In this document: in pieces, positions 33,445 through 42,843 of the stretch | How positions within the stretch are numbered: position 1 is the first letter of the stretch | How the letters are laid out: the number at the start of each line of letters is the position of its first letter | Assembly (NCBI GenBank): GCA_964603125.1 | Contig: CAZRUA010000001.1 | Coordinates: 1-64,000 of the forward strand | Length of the DNA: 64,000 nucleotides | Source of the DNA: CAZRUA01 sp964603125 | GTDB taxonomy: Bacteria > Bacteroidota > Bacteroidia > B-17B0 > Aurantibacillaceae | Direction of reading: 5' to 3' | Notes under the pieces: generated by a model | What the model was told of the DNA's origin: nothing | Databases searched by the model: none | The model's input: only the letters and a program-made list of their open reading frames with translations | Translations under genes and position numbers: made by a program

Positions 33445-36164
33445 TTAATAAAAACTTGAATAAAGCCTTTCAATTTTCTTGTAACTGTTCCGTAGTAATG
33501 CATTTCGTTTACATCACAAGTGTAGTAGTAAGTACCATCAGTAACAGGCTTCTTCAATTGTTTTGATTTGCCATCCCACATTATTGCTGGATCGTTGGTC
33601 TCAAAAATTAATATACCCCATCTATCATAAATTCTAAAATTAACATCCTTAATATGGCGGTTTTTAACAGGATGATAAATGTCGTTGATTTGATCAGCAT
33701 TAAATGTCACAATGTTTGGTAATTCATATTCTGGGCAGTAATCAACACAATTTAAATCACTCAACGCACTTTCATTACCTGCACTATCAACTGCTGTAAC
33801 CGACCAACAGCCAGCAATTGTAGCAATTGAATTTAGAGTGTAAGTAGTATCATTGCTTGTTAAAATAGAATCAATTCTTATTGGAGTGCTATCATTATTG
33901 GGGCTGTAATATATATAGTATTTTACAACATCATCCGTACAGCTATGGTTAGGATTATTCCATTTAATTGTACCTGAATTATCTTCACAATCTCCACCAA
34001 TGGTTACAGTTAATTTACAAGGAGGTTCTTTATCTACAGGCGTTGCACAAGCTTTTTGACTCCAGTTGTAAAGTGGGTGATAGATGCTAAGATTATTATA
34101 CTGACCTTTTGATCTTATTTTATAACAATAAGTGGCACCATTAACTAAATTGCTATCTGTATAATTAAGCAATGATGTACTATCAATTAATGTATAACCT
34201 GTATTACTAAAATTTTGTCGGTAGATATAATAAAGTTGATTTGTCCAAGGGGTTTGTACTTGCCATGAAAGAGCTACACGACGTGCGTTTGGTGTGGCAG
34301 TTAAAAATATTGTTGAGCCTACCTGAGTACTACCCATGAAAACACTGTTGGCGTAAAAATCAACTCGGTAAGTATTAGCAGTTGTTTCGGTGTTAATGTT
34401 TGTATGCGAAAATGTTGTATCACTTAATTGATTTAATAAGTAAAAATCACTTTTAATAACATTGGCAATTTGTGTAAACGGTGCTGATGCAAAACCAGAA
34501 TGATGCATTAATCTAAATTCATATGGACCGGGATTAGCAATAGTATCTAGGTTACCAGCACTTATCATAGGTTTCATCCAACGAACAAAATTTTGACCCA
34601 CTAAAGCATCTGTGGTATCAACGCTCGCGTTTAATAAAATTGGAATATCTGTTTTTAAATCTTTACAAACGTTAGTTGAAGCTAAACTTAAACTACCGTC
34701 TGCAAATTGTGCAACAACAATATAACTATAAGTTGTTCCTTGCGATAAACCAATGCCGTTGTTGTTATCCGTAAACGTAGTTGAGTTCACCCCAAAAGTA
34801 GAACCAATTAATGAGTAGCCTAAGTTACTCGGAAGTCCTGTTTCACAAGGCGATGGTATAAATGGTTTACAAGAATCTGCTCTGTAAATTAAGTATTTAA
34901 GCAAAATATTACCTGTAGTTTGTAAGCAAATTGGAGGTGGATTCCAATTTAAAATAATACTTGCTCCACTTTGATTGGCTGTGAGATTTTGTGGCGCTGG
35001 AGCAACTACTCGAATAAAAAATGATTCAAAATCAACCAAAGGAATATTTGAATTATTATCTTTTGCTTTTATGGTAATTAAGTAAGGTGTGTTTTTAACT
35101 TGTGAGCAATTTGGAGTCCAACTAAAAGGGCTACTAGCAATTGGTGCAGCATTAACTGTTCCAGGGAAAGTTGCGGCTGGTGTTATAGTAAAAGGCATGC
35201 CAGTTGCCGTAAGTGTTATTAAATCACCATCAACATCATTTGCTGTAACTGTAAAATTTAAATTTGTCCCAGCAACAACGCAAGTGTCGTTAATAGGAGT
35301 TATTGAGGGAGGATTGTTGTTGCAACCATTAACTGTTACTTGTAAATCGCGCAAGGTAGTTCCTACTTTTTTGTAAACACCATTAGCATCTTTACGCCAT
35401 TCAGTAATTAGTATAGCAAAGTTAAATTCTCCTAATTGTGTAGGAACATTCCAAATTAAATCACCATAAACGGGGTCAATACTTACATTGGGTGGAATAA
35501 AATATTGTCCGGGAGATAAAGGAATAGCATCATCTCCTAGACAAGAAGTTAATGAATATGACAATGAATCACCATCTGGGTCACTTGCACCTGGATTATG
35601 AATAAATAAACGATTTAAACAAGCTTCATCGATAGGTGGGTTTAACAGTGTAGGAGAATTATTTAAGACTAAATTACCACCATTGTAAATTGTAATGGTA
35701 GTTGATAGTGAGAATGCTACATCAACAGATGAAGTAATATTATTAATTCCTTCATTTCGGTTCGGATCCGACATATAAACAATATAGGTTGTAGCACCCG
35801 GAAAAGTGTAAACAGCTTCATATATGTTTTCTTTAATACCTCCATTGCTAGCAGAAGCACTAATCAGAATTACACCATCCTTTGCACCATTGGCTGTACT
35901 AGAGCAAGTTCCAAACGGACCATTAACACGTGGGGCATCTAAACTATCTAAAACTGAAACCGAATTACTAATATAAATTGTTTGCGAACATCTATCAGCA
36001 GCTGTACTACTAGCTTTTGTATAGGTTGTTATTCTTAGTTTATAGGTATTTCCCGATATCCATGTATAAGTAATTTCACCACTACGATTATGTGTCGCAA
36101 AAGTTTTATTTGCACTTACAATAAGTACAACAAACAAAATATATGTCCAAAGCTTTTTAGTCAT
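33441..36164 (-). CDS. T9SS-secreted protein with type B (gliding-type) sorting domain
   Basis: 907 residues with a signal peptide ending NKTFA. The N-terminal region ('HNRSGEITYTWISGNTYKLR') is a beta-rich module seen at the start of many large Bacteroidota surface proteins. A cadherin-like stretch follows ('GASDPDGDSLSYSL', 'ANDVDGDLITLTATG'), then several fibronectin-like domains ('ANQSGASIILNWNPPP', 'RRVALSWQVQTPW'). The last ~90 residues, from 'ELPNIVTFNADQINDIYHPV' with 'RIYDRWGILIFET' and 'DGTYYYTCDV', are the type B domain known as gliding motility-associated C-terminal domain. Type B cargo is often held by a PorP/SprF partner, but none is encoded nearby. Confidence 0.85.
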   Translation of the reverse strand: MTKKLWTYILFVVLIVSANKTFATHNRSGEITYTWISGNTYKLRITTYTKASSTAADRCSQTIYISNSVSVLDSLDAPRVNGPFGTCSSTANGAKDGVILISASASNGGIKENIYEAVYTFPGATTYIVYMSDPNRNEGINNITSSVDVAFSLSTTITIYNGGNLVLNNSPTLLNPPIDEACLNRLFIHNPGASDPDGDSLSYSLTSCLGDDAIPLSPGQYFIPPNVSIDPVYGDLIWNVPTQLGEFNFAILITEWRKDANGVYKKVGTTLRDLQVTVNGCNNNPPSITPINDTCVVAGTNLNFTVTANDVDGDLITLTATGMPFTITPAATFPGTVNAAPIASSPFSWTPNCSQVKNTPYLITIKAKDNNSNIPLVDFESFFIRVVAPAPQNLTANQSGASIILNWNPPPICLQTTGNILLKYLIYRADSCKPFIPSPCETGLPSNLGYSLIGSTFGVNSTTFTDNNNGIGLSQGTTYSYIVVAQFADGSLSLASTNVCKDLKTDIPILLNASVDTTDALVGQNFVRWMKPMISAGNLDTIANPGPYEFRLMHHSGFASAPFTQIANVIKSDFYLLNQLSDTTFSHTNINTETTANTYRVDFYANSVFMGSTQVGSTIFLTATPNARRVALSWQVQTPWTNQLYYIYRQNFSNTGYTLIDSTSLLNYTDSNLVNGATYCYKIRSKGQYNNLSIYHPLYNWSQKACATPVDKEPPCKLTVTIGGDCEDNSGTIKWNNPNHSCTDDVVKYYIYYSPNNDSTPIRIDSILTSNDTTYTLNSIATIAGCWSVTAVDSAGNESALSDLNCVDYCPEYELPNIVTFNADQINDIYHPVKNRHIKDVNFRIYDRWGILIFETNDPAIMWDGKSKQLKKPVTDGTYYYTCDVNEMHYYGTVTRKLKGFIQVFIN

Positions 36165-36257
36165 TAAAATCGGGAGGAATAAAGGTACGCAAAAATCCCG
36201 AATTTCTTAAATAATGCTAATGAAAAATACAAAGCACATCATAACCTAAAAAATACT

Positions 36258-36265
36258 TATATTTG
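36258..36265 (+). promoter_or_regulatory. -7 promoter element of the DUF3098-uppP unit
   Basis: TATATTTG, an exact TAnnTTTG match, 19 bases before the ATG at 36285. No -33 TTTG is evident. Confidence 0.6.
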
Positions 36266-36284
36266 ACCTTCAAAAAACGTAAAC

Positions 36285-36533
36285 ATGAGCAATTCGCAAG
36301 ATAACTTACCAATGCCAAAAGGCAATTACCTTTATTTTATTATAGGAATTGGGTTAGTTTTACTAGGCTATTTATTGATGATAGGTGGTGGAAGTGAAAA
36401 TCCGAATGAGTTTAACGAAAACGAATTGTTTAGCACACGTCGTATTACAGTGGCTCCAATAGTTTGTATAATTGGTTTTGGAGTTATAATTTACGCTATT
36501 ATGAAACGCCCAAAGCAAAATAAGGCCGAGTAA
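36285..36533 (+). CDS. Small DUF3098-family membrane protein
   Basis: 82 residues with two membrane helices (YFIIGIGLVLLGYLLMIGG and VAPIVCIIGFGVIIYAI) joined by a loop containing 'NENELFSTRRI'. This matches the DUF3098 family of Bacteroidota, usually found between ftsX and uppP. Here uppP is two genes downstream, but ftsX is absent. It starts an apparent operon with the next three genes. Function unknown; an envelope role is suggested by context only. Confidence 0.8.
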   Translation: MSNSQDNLPMPKGNYLYFIIGIGLVLLGYLLMIGGGSENPNEFNENELFSTRRITVAPIVCIIGFGVIIYAIMKRPKQNKAE

Positions 36534-36534
36534 A

Positions 36535-36957
36535 ATGTCAACTACACAAATAGAAGCTGGGCAAGCAAAACCTGCAATTCCGCCAAAAAGTAAGTTCAAA
36601 AAGTTTTTAGTCATTACAGTTATAGTTTTAATTGTAATTTGGTTTATCTATTACTTTATTTGTGGAATGGCTTATAGCGAAGGAACACGAAGCGGAGTTT
36701 TAACCAAAGTTTCTAAAAAAGGCTATATATTTAAAACATACGAGGGTGATATGAACCTAGGCGGTATAGCACAAGGCGATGGAACTTTAATGCCAAATAA
36801 TATTTTCAAATTCTCTGTTACACAAGATTCTATCTATAATAAACTAGAGAGTTTACAAGGAAAGAAAGTAGTATTAACCTACAAGCAAGTAATCCACAAC
36901 TTTTTTTGGCAAGGAGAAACGGATTATTTTATCTACGATGCTAAAGTAGTTCAATAA
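36535..36957 (+). CDS. Hypothetical single-pass membrane protein
   Basis: 140 residues. One membrane helix (~25-47) and a soluble domain of ~90 residues with 'SEGTRSGVLTKVSKKGYIFKTYEGDM' and a C-terminal strand 'YFIYDAKVVQ'. I recall homologous Bacteroidota proteins carrying the label 6-phosphogluconate dehydrogenase. Nothing here resembles that enzyme: there is no Rossmann fold and it is far too short, so I do not use the name. The start lies one base after the DUF3098 stop. Confidence 0.75.
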   Translation: MSTTQIEAGQAKPAIPPKSKFKKFLVITVIVLIVIWFIYYFICGMAYSEGTRSGVLTKVSKKGYIFKTYEGDMNLGGIAQGDGTLMPNNIFKFSVTQDSIYNKLESLQGKKVVLTYKQVIHNFFWQGETDYFIYDAKVVQ

Positions 36958-36969
36958 AATTATCTTCAA

Positions 36970-37776
36970 ATGAGTTACTTACAAGCCTTTATCTTGGCGG
37001 TTATTGAAGGATTAACCGAATTTTTACCAGTTAGTAGCACAGGCCACATTATTATTGGTAGTTCCATTATGGGAATTGCATCCAATAAGTTTGTGAAACT
37101 ATTTACTGTAGCCATCCAGTTTGGCGCTATACTGAGTGTTGTTGTGGTTTATTGGAAACTTTTCTTAAAAAAAATAGACTTTAAGTTTTATCTCAAATTA
37201 ATATTAGCATTTATTCCTGCAGCGGTTTTTGCAGTGCTGCTTAAAAAGCATATCGACTCTGTAATGGATAATGTGTTGGTTGTTGCTATTGCTCTTTTGG
37301 TTGGTGGAATTGTTCTGCTTTTATTAGACAAATGGATTGAAAGAAATGATAAGATCGGAAGTAATGAAATGCCCTCTAATAAATCATCAGTCATTATAGG
37401 TTGTTTTCAAATTTTAGCTATGTTGTTTCCAGGAACATCACGTTCGGCAGCAACTATTATAGGAGGTTTAACACAAAAATTAACAAAAAAAGCTGCAGCA
37501 GAATTTTCATTTTTCTTGGCTGTACCAACTATGGCGGCGGCTACCCTAAAGGATTTAAAGGATTATATAGATGATAATGGAATGCCAAGCACAAATGAAA
37601 TATCTTTATTGGCAATAGGAAATATAGTAGCTTTTATAGTTGCATTGCTTGCTATTAAAAGCTTTATAGGTGTTATCACAAAATATGGTTTTAAAGTTTT
37701 TGGATGGTACCGCATAATTCTTGGAACTGTTTTAATTATATTAATAGTTAGTGGTTACAATCTAAAAATGGTTTAG
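36970..37776 (+). CDS. uppP: Undecaprenyl-diphosphatase (UppP/BacA)
   Basis: 268 residues, about eight membrane helices. It dephosphorylates undecaprenyl diphosphate to recycle the lipid carrier for peptidoglycan. Both signature regions are intact: EGLTEFLPVSSTGH near the N-terminus with the acidic catalytic residues, and FPGTSRSAATIIGG in the middle with the arginine-serine site. The gene follows the small membrane protein by 12 bases and belongs to the same unit. Confidence 0.94.
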   Translation: MSYLQAFILAVIEGLTEFLPVSSTGHIIIGSSIMGIASNKFVKLFTVAIQFGAILSVVVVYWKLFLKKIDFKFYLKLILAFIPAAVFAVLLKKHIDSVMDNVLVVAIALLVGGIVLLLLDKWIERNDKIGSNEMPSNKSSVIIGCFQILAMLFPGTSRSAATIIGGLTQKLTKKAAAEFSFFLAVPTMAAATLKDLKDYIDDNGMPSTNEISLLAIGNIVAFIVALLAIKSFIGVITKYGFKVFGWYRIILGTVLIILIVSGYNLKMV

Positions 37777-37780
37777 ATCC

Positions 37781-38158
37781 TTGGAAAGTCCAGTTGAGCA
37801 ATATTACCTTCGTTTACCGGAATTACAACGACATACTTTTCTTTATTTACGCGATTATATTTTATCCTTAAACAAGGAGGTAAATACTGCATTTAAATAC
37901 AAACTACCATTTATTATGTATAAAGGAAAATGGGTTTGTTATTTCAATCACAATAAATCAGGCACGTACATTGGCTTTACACAAGCAGATAAAATGCCTA
38001 GTTTCCCTTATTTGCAAGCCGAAGGAAGATCTTTTATCAAAGTGTATTACTTAGATTGCGAAAGCGATTTGAAAATAAAAGAAATCGATAGGCTCTTGCA
38101 AGAGAGTTTCAAGGCAATTGATAAATCATTGCTTAAAACTAAAAAGACTAATAAGTAA
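37781..38158 (+). CDS. DUF1801-type (YdhG-like) small protein
   Basis: 125 residues. 'RDYILSLNKEVNTAFKYKLPFIMYKGKWVCYFN' is the core of the DUF1801/YdhG fold, a small alpha/beta domain of unknown biochemical role. The start is TTG at 37781, four bases after the uppP stop. The first in-frame ATG is far inside the conserved core, so the TTG is required. It ends the plus-strand unit and is convergent with pdhB. Confidence 0.75.
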   Translation: MESPVEQYYLRLPELQRHTFLYLRDYILSLNKEVNTAFKYKLPFIMYKGKWVCYFNHNKSGTYIGFTQADKMPSFPYLQAEGRSFIKVYYLDCESDLKIKEIDRLLQESFKAIDKSLLKTKKTNK

Positions 38159-38164
38159 CTAAGA

Positions 38165-39148
38165 TTATTTTCCTACGTACATTGTTTCCTTAACAGCCTT
38201 AACAACTCTTTCAACGTTTGGTAACCAAGCGTCAATTAAGGTTGGTGCATAAGGTAATGGAACATCCATAGTAGTAATGCGTTGAATAGGAGCATCTAAA
38301 TAATCAAATGCTTTTTTCTGAACCATGTAAGTAATTTCAGTTGAAATACTTGCTAATGGCCATGCTTCCTCAACAATAACTAAACGATTTGTTTTCTTAA
38401 CCGATTCAATAATTGTATCGTAATCAATTGGACGAACAGTTCTTAAATCAACAACTTCAGCATTAATGCCTTCTTTTGCTAACTCTTCTGCTGCTTTTAA
38501 AGTAACTTTAGTAATTTTTCCAAATGTTGCAAGTGTAACATCAGTTCCTGAGCGCTTAATATCCGCTACTCCTAAAGGAATGATGTATTCACCTTCAGGA
38601 ATTTCTCCTTTATCGCCATACATTTGCTCACTTTCCATAAAAATAACAGTGTCATTATCACGAATAGCTGATTTTAAAAGGCCTTTAGCATCATAAGGTG
38701 TAGAAGGAACAACAACTTTTAAACCCGGGCAGTTTGCATACCAATTTTCAAAAGCTTGTGAGTGCTGAGCTCCTAACATACCAGCACTTGCGGTTGGTCC
38801 ACGAAAAACCATCGGACAACCATATTGTCCACCACTCATACTTAGCATTTTAGCTGCCGAATTTATAATTTGATCAATTGCTACTAACGAAAAGTTAAAT
38901 GTCATAAACTCAACAATAGGACGTAATCCATTCATTGAAGCACCAACACCAATACCTGCAAAACCAAGCTCAGCAATTGGAGTATCAATTACTCTTTTTG
39001 GACCAAATTCAGCAAGCATACCTTTACTTACTTTGTAAGCCCCATTGTATTCTGCAACTTCCTCACCCATTAAAAAAATACTTGGGTCACGACGCATTTC
39101 TTCACTCATTGCTTCGCGTAAGGCCTCTCTAAATTCAACTGTTTTCAT
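38165..39148 (-). CDS. pdhB: Pyruvate dehydrogenase E1 component, beta subunit
   Basis: 327 residues. It is the transketolase C-type half of a heterotetrameric E1 of the pyruvate dehydrogenase complex. Conserved stretches include MGEEVAEYNGAYKVSKG, TPIAELGFAGIGVGA, VEFMTFNFS, FRGPTASAG and GAQHSQAFE. The mitochondrial-type sequence favours pyruvate over branched-chain substrates. The alpha subunit and E2 are not adjacent, so they must lie elsewhere, as often in this phylum. It is monocistronic here, divergent from etfB across 292 bases in which I see only etfB promoter elements. Confidence 0.88.
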   Translation of the reverse strand: MKTVEFREALREAMSEEMRRDPSIFLMGEEVAEYNGAYKVSKGMLAEFGPKRVIDTPIAELGFAGIGVGASMNGLRPIVEFMTFNFSLVAIDQIINSAAKMLSMSGGQYGCPMVFRGPTASAGMLGAQHSQAFENWYANCPGLKVVVPSTPYDAKGLLKSAIRDNDTVIFMESEQMYGDKGEIPEGEYIIPLGVADIKRSGTDVTLATFGKITKVTLKAAEELAKEGINAEVVDLRTVRPIDYDTIIESVKKTNRLVIVEEAWPLASISTEITYMVQKKAFDYLDAPIQRITTMDVPLPYAPTLIDAWLPNVERVVKAVKETMYVGK

Positions 39149-39411
39149 TTAACTTATGTTGGGTTTAAAATTTATCAAATGTCGTACTTGAACTTGAAAT
39201 ACCTCGTTCAAATGCTGAGCAGCAAATATAACTAAAATTTTATTCTCGAATGTTTTTCAAAGGCTTTAATTACGCCGCACATAAGCTAAGCATTCTGCAA
39301 AATTTAGTAGGAATAAACCAAAACTAAATAACAAAATAACAAATTACATATCTGTTTGATTATCAAACAATAACATACCGTGTAAGGCTATTATTTTCTC
39401 ATTTCTTTTAC

Positions 39412-39419
39412 TATATTTG
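39412..39419 (+). promoter_or_regulatory. -7 promoter element of the etf operon
   Basis: TATATTTG, exact TAnnTTTG match, 21 bases before the etfB ATG at 39441. The remainder of the 39149-39440 spacer shows nothing else I can support. Confidence 0.6.
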
Positions 39420-39440
39420 CAGCCACTAAAAAATTTATAT

Positions 39441-40184
39441 ATGAAGATATTAGTTGCAATAAGCAATGTGCCCGACACAACTACTAAGATTGCTTTTACA
39501 AATAACGATTCTGAATTCAACACAAGTGGAGTTCAATTTATTATAAATCCTTATGATGAGTGGTACGCTTTAGTTCGTGCCCTTGAGTTAAAGGAAGCAG
39601 GAAAGGCTACAACAGTAACTTTATTTCATGTTGGCTTGGCAGATAGTGAAGCAACTATTCGCAAAGGTTTGGCTTTAGGCGCAGATGATGCGGTTCGTGT
39701 TAATGCTGATGGTCCAGATGCATTTTTTGTGGCAGAACAAATAGCTAATTATGCTAAAGCAAACGACTATAGTTTAATACTTGTTGGTAAAGAAACAATT
39801 AATTACAACGGTTCTTCAGTAGGAGGAATGGTTGGTGGATTAATGGATTTACCTTATGTTTCATTAGCAACTAAATTAGATATTAATGGTAACGTTGCTA
39901 GTTTAGAACATGATATTGATGGTGGAGCTCAATTAGTTGATTGTGAATTACCAATGGTTGTTTCTTGTGCAAAAGGTATGGCAGAGCAACGTATTCCAAA
40001 CATGCGCGGAATTATGGCGGCTCGTACTAAGCCAATTACTGTTGTTGAGGCAAATGCTTCTGAAAAATTAACTTCAATAAAATCTTATACTTTATCAAAA
40101 GGAAGAACTGAAGTTAAAATGATTGATCCAGAAAACATGGATGAGTTAGTAAGATTATTGCACCAAGAAGCTAAAGTAATCTAA
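39441..40184 (+). CDS. etfB: Electron transfer flavoprotein beta subunit
   Basis: 247 residues from ATG 39441. The frame is open from a TTG at 39417, but that lies inside the -7 element. It begins MKILVAISNVPDTTTKI, and the AMP-binding fold with 'NPYDEWYALVRALELKEAG' and 'GADDAVRVNADGPDAF' identifies EtfB. With EtfA it carries electrons from acyl-CoA and related dehydrogenases to the quinone pool. The gene for EtfA follows after 32 bases. Conserved 'GGMVGGLMDLPYVSLAT' and 'LPMVVSCAKGMAEQRIPNMRG' are intact. Confidence 0.93.
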   Translation: MKILVAISNVPDTTTKIAFTNNDSEFNTSGVQFIINPYDEWYALVRALELKEAGKATTVTLFHVGLADSEATIRKGLALGADDAVRVNADGPDAFFVAEQIANYAKANDYSLILVGKETINYNGSSVGGMVGGLMDLPYVSLATKLDINGNVASLEHDIDGGAQLVDCELPMVVSCAKGMAEQRIPNMRGIMAARTKPITVVEANASEKLTSIKSYTLSKGRTEVKMIDPENMDELVRLLHQEAKVI

Positions 40185-40216
40185 GCACGTAATTATAAAT
40201 TTAGAATTGAAAAGAT

Positions 40217-41197
40217 ATGTCAGTATTAGTTTATACAGAAATAAATAAAGGAAAAGTTAAAAAAGCATCATTAGAATGCGTTAACTACGGAGCAAAAATT
40301 GCTGAATTATTGGGAACTAGCGTAGCAGCTTTGGTTGTTAATGCAGATGCAGCTCAATTAGAAGAAATTGGTAAAGCAGGAGCGAAGAAAATATTATCAG
40401 TTAAAAATGATAAAATCGGAAATGATAGTATTTATATTTCTGCAGCAATGGAACAAGCTGTTAAAGCTGAGTCGGCAAACGTAGTAATTTTTGCTTTTGA
40501 TGTGGCTGGTAAAGCTGTTGCGCCAAGATTATCTGCTAAATTAAAAGCAGGTTTAGTAGCAGGAGCAATTGATTATCCAACCGTAAATGGCGCTTCGTTA
40601 GAAGTAAGAAAAAATGTTTTCTCTGGAAAAGCAAGTGCTGTTTATTCAATTGATTCAACCATTAAAGTAATTTCATTATTACCAAATAGTTTCCCTATAA
40701 CTTTAGGTTCAAACGCAGCAGCAGTTTCTGATTTTAATGTTGATTTAAGCGGAGTTAATTCTAAAATTGTTGTTAAACAAGTTAATGCTACAAACTCGGG
40801 TGGTATGATTCCTTTGCCAGAAGCGGAATTAGTTGTATCAGCTGGTCGTGGAATGAAAGGTCCTGAAAATTGGGCGGTAGTTGAAGAATTAGCAAAAGAA
40901 TTAGGAGCAACAACAGCATGTTCTCGTCCTGTAGCAGATATGCACTGGCGTCCACACCACGAACACGTTGGTCAAACAGGTGTTGCAATTCGTCCTAACT
41001 TATATATTGCAATTGGTATTTCAGGTGCAATTCAGCATTTAGCTGGTGTTAACGGAAGTAAAACAATAGTTGTTATTAATACTGATAAAGAAGCTCCTTT
41101 CTTTAAATCAGCTGATTATGGTGTTTTAGGTGATGCGTTTACAGTTTTACCAAAATTGGTTGAAGCAGTAAAAAAATTCAAAGCAAATAATAATTAA
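40217..41197 (+). CDS. etfA: Electron transfer flavoprotein alpha subunit
   Basis: 326 residues. The N-terminal half shares the adenine-nucleotide-binding-like fold of EtfB. The C-terminal FAD domain shows the signature GRGMKGPENWAVVEELAKEL, 'CSRPVADMHWRPHHEHVGQTG' in part, 'LYIAIGISGAIQHLAG' and 'VVINTDKEAPFF'. The arginine and serine contacts to FAD appear conserved. It pairs with EtfB in a two-gene operon, possibly continuing into the following gene 42 bases on. Confidence 0.94.
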   Translation: MSVLVYTEINKGKVKKASLECVNYGAKIAELLGTSVAALVVNADAAQLEEIGKAGAKKILSVKNDKIGNDSIYISAAMEQAVKAESANVVIFAFDVAGKAVAPRLSAKLKAGLVAGAIDYPTVNGASLEVRKNVFSGKASAVYSIDSTIKVISLLPNSFPITLGSNAAAVSDFNVDLSGVNSKIVVKQVNATNSGGMIPLPEAELVVSAGRGMKGPENWAVVEELAKELGATTACSRPVADMHWRPHHEHVGQTGVAIRPNLYIAIGISGAIQHLAGVNGSKTIVVINTDKEAPFFKSADYGVLGDAFTVLPKLVEAVKKFKANNN

Positions 41198-41239
41198 TCA
41201 AATCGGATAATCTAGATTTTGTAATTTAGTGCTAGGCAA

Positions 41240-41866
41240 ATGAAAAAAGTAAAATTAGATATTGTTGGTTTAAGCTACAGTCAAACACAAACTGGAGCTT
41301 ACGCTTTAGTGCTAGGTGAAAATGGTGGAAAGCGTAGATTACCTATTATTATTGGTGGTTTCGAGGCTCAGGCAATCGCTATTGAGTTAGAGAAAATGAC
41401 GCCAAGCCGACCATTAACACACGATTTGTTTAAAACTTTTTCTGAAACCTTTGATATTAATGTATCAGAAGTATTGATTTATAATTTAGTAGAAGGAATT
41501 TTTTATGCAAAGTTGATTTGCAATGATGGAACTCGCGAAGTTGAAATTGATGCAAGAACAAGTGATGCAATAGCCTTAGCCGTTCGGTTTAATTGTCCAA
41601 TATTTACATTTGAGTTTATTCTTGCAACAGCAGGTATTGTGTTAGATGAGGATGCTGCGAACTTACCACCTGTTAGTGATGATGAGGGAGAAGGAAGTTC
41701 ACAAGATTTAAATTTGGAATTAGAGTTAGGCACAGCAGGAGAAGGGGAGTTTAAAAGCAAATCTACTGAGGAATTAAAAGCGATGCTTCAAACAGCTTTG
41801 GAAGATGAACAATACGAAGCTGCCTCTAAAATTCGTGACGAATTAAATCACCGCAAACAAAGTTAA
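41240..41866 (+). CDS. Bifunctional-nuclease-family (DUF151) protein with UVR motif
   Basis: 208 residues. Residues ~1-135 are the BFN/DUF151 domain ('GLSYSQTQTGAYALVLGENGGKRRLPIIIG', 'IEVDARTSDAIALAVR'-like segment). An acidic linker follows, then a UvrB/UvrC interaction motif at ~173-206 (EELKAMLQTALEDEQYEAASKIRDEL). Members are described with nuclease activity in plants, but bacterial function is unsettled. The UVR motif hints at a partner protein. The gene lies between etfA and a polyprenyl synthetase, two bases before the latter. Confidence 0.85.
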   Translation: MKKVKLDIVGLSYSQTQTGAYALVLGENGGKRRLPIIIGGFEAQAIAIELEKMTPSRPLTHDLFKTFSETFDINVSEVLIYNLVEGIFYAKLICNDGTREVEIDARTSDAIALAVRFNCPIFTFEFILATAGIVLDEDAANLPPVSDDEGEGSSQDLNLELELGTAGEGEFKSKSTEELKAMLQTALEDEQYEAASKIRDELNHRKQS

Positions 41867-41868
41867 TT

Positions 41869-42843
41869 TTGCCGTATTCACATTTACAAAATGTTTTAAA
41901 TGATGGCATTGCAGAATTTCAGCAATCCAATCAAAAATATCCTATTCAGTTATATCAACCGATTAGCTACATTCTTGCGCTTGGAGGTAAAAGATTGCGC
42001 CCATTGCTTACTTTAATTAGTTCTGATTTATATAACGTTAAGCCCGAAGAATCAAAGCACGCAGCCCTTGCGGTTGAACTGTTTCATAATTTTTCGTTAA
42101 TCCATGATGATATTATGGATAAGGCTCCATTACGTCGTGGCGAGCAAACTGTTCATGAAAAATGGAATACAAACATTGCTATATTGAGTGGAGATGCGAT
42201 GCTAGTAAAGGCTTATGAGCAATTAGCTTTTTATCAAAACGACTTGCAGCAACTGTTAACTTTGTTTAATAGAACAGCTGTTGAGGTTTGTGAAGGTCAG
42301 CAATACGATATGAATTTTGAAACACAAAGTCATGTAAGTATTGATGAGTATCTAAATATGATTCGCTTAAAAACAGCCGTTTTATTGGGTTGTAGTTTGC
42401 AAATAGGTTCAATTATAGCTAAAGCAAGCGAAGAAGATCAAGGGCATTTGTATGAGTTTGGAGTAGAGATTGGTTTAGCATTTCAAATTAAAGACGATTT
42501 GCTAGATGTATTTGGAAATCCTGAAAAATTTGGCAAACTATTAGGTGGAGATATCATCTCAAACAAAAAAACCTTTTTATATCTGACCGCACTTGAGAAT
42601 GCCAATGAAGAACAAAAGAGTAAATTAAATGTACTTTTTGAAACACGTGTTTTTATTGCAGAACAAAAGGTAAAAGCGGTTATAGAAATATATAATGAGT
42701 TAAACATTAAATCACTTGTGCAAACTCAAATTGATATTCACTTTGAAAACGCTTTACAACATTTACATAAAGTAAACTGTGATGCAACTAAAAAGAAAAA
42801 TTTACTTGCTTTTGCAAATGCTTTAATGGAGCGAGAAAGCTAG
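41869..42843 (+). CDS. Polyprenyl synthetase (trans-isoprenyl diphosphate synthase)
   Basis: 324 residues. Both Asp-rich motifs are present: the first in LIHDDIMDKAPLRRG (DDxxD) and the second in LAFQIKDDLLDVFG. 'GGKRLRPLLTLISSDLY' binds the diphosphate. The chain length of the product cannot be read confidently. In Bacteroidota this gene usually serves geranylgeranyl or farnesyl diphosphate supply. The start is TTG (41869), two bases after the previous stop, and no ATG precedes the conserved region. It ends one base before the convergent gene. Confidence 0.88.
   Translation: MPYSHLQNVLNDGIAEFQQSNQKYPIQLYQPISYILALGGKRLRPLLTLISSDLYNVKPEESKHAALAVELFHNFSLIHDDIMDKAPLRRGEQTVHEKWNTNIAILSGDAMLVKAYEQLAFYQNDLQQLLTLFNRTAVEVCEGQQYDMNFETQSHVSIDEYLNMIRLKTAVLLGCSLQIGSIIAKASEEDQGHLYEFGVEIGLAFQIKDDLLDVFGNPEKFGKLLGGDIISNKKTFLYLTALENANEEQKSKLNVLFETRVFIAEQKVKAVIEIYNELNIKSLVQTQIDIHFENALQHLHKVNCDATKKKNLLAFANALMERES

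Noticed and set aside
36535..36957. 6-phosphogluconate dehydrogenase
   Set aside because: The protein is 140 residues with one membrane helix and no nucleotide-binding fold; the name is a propagated label I recall for homologues.
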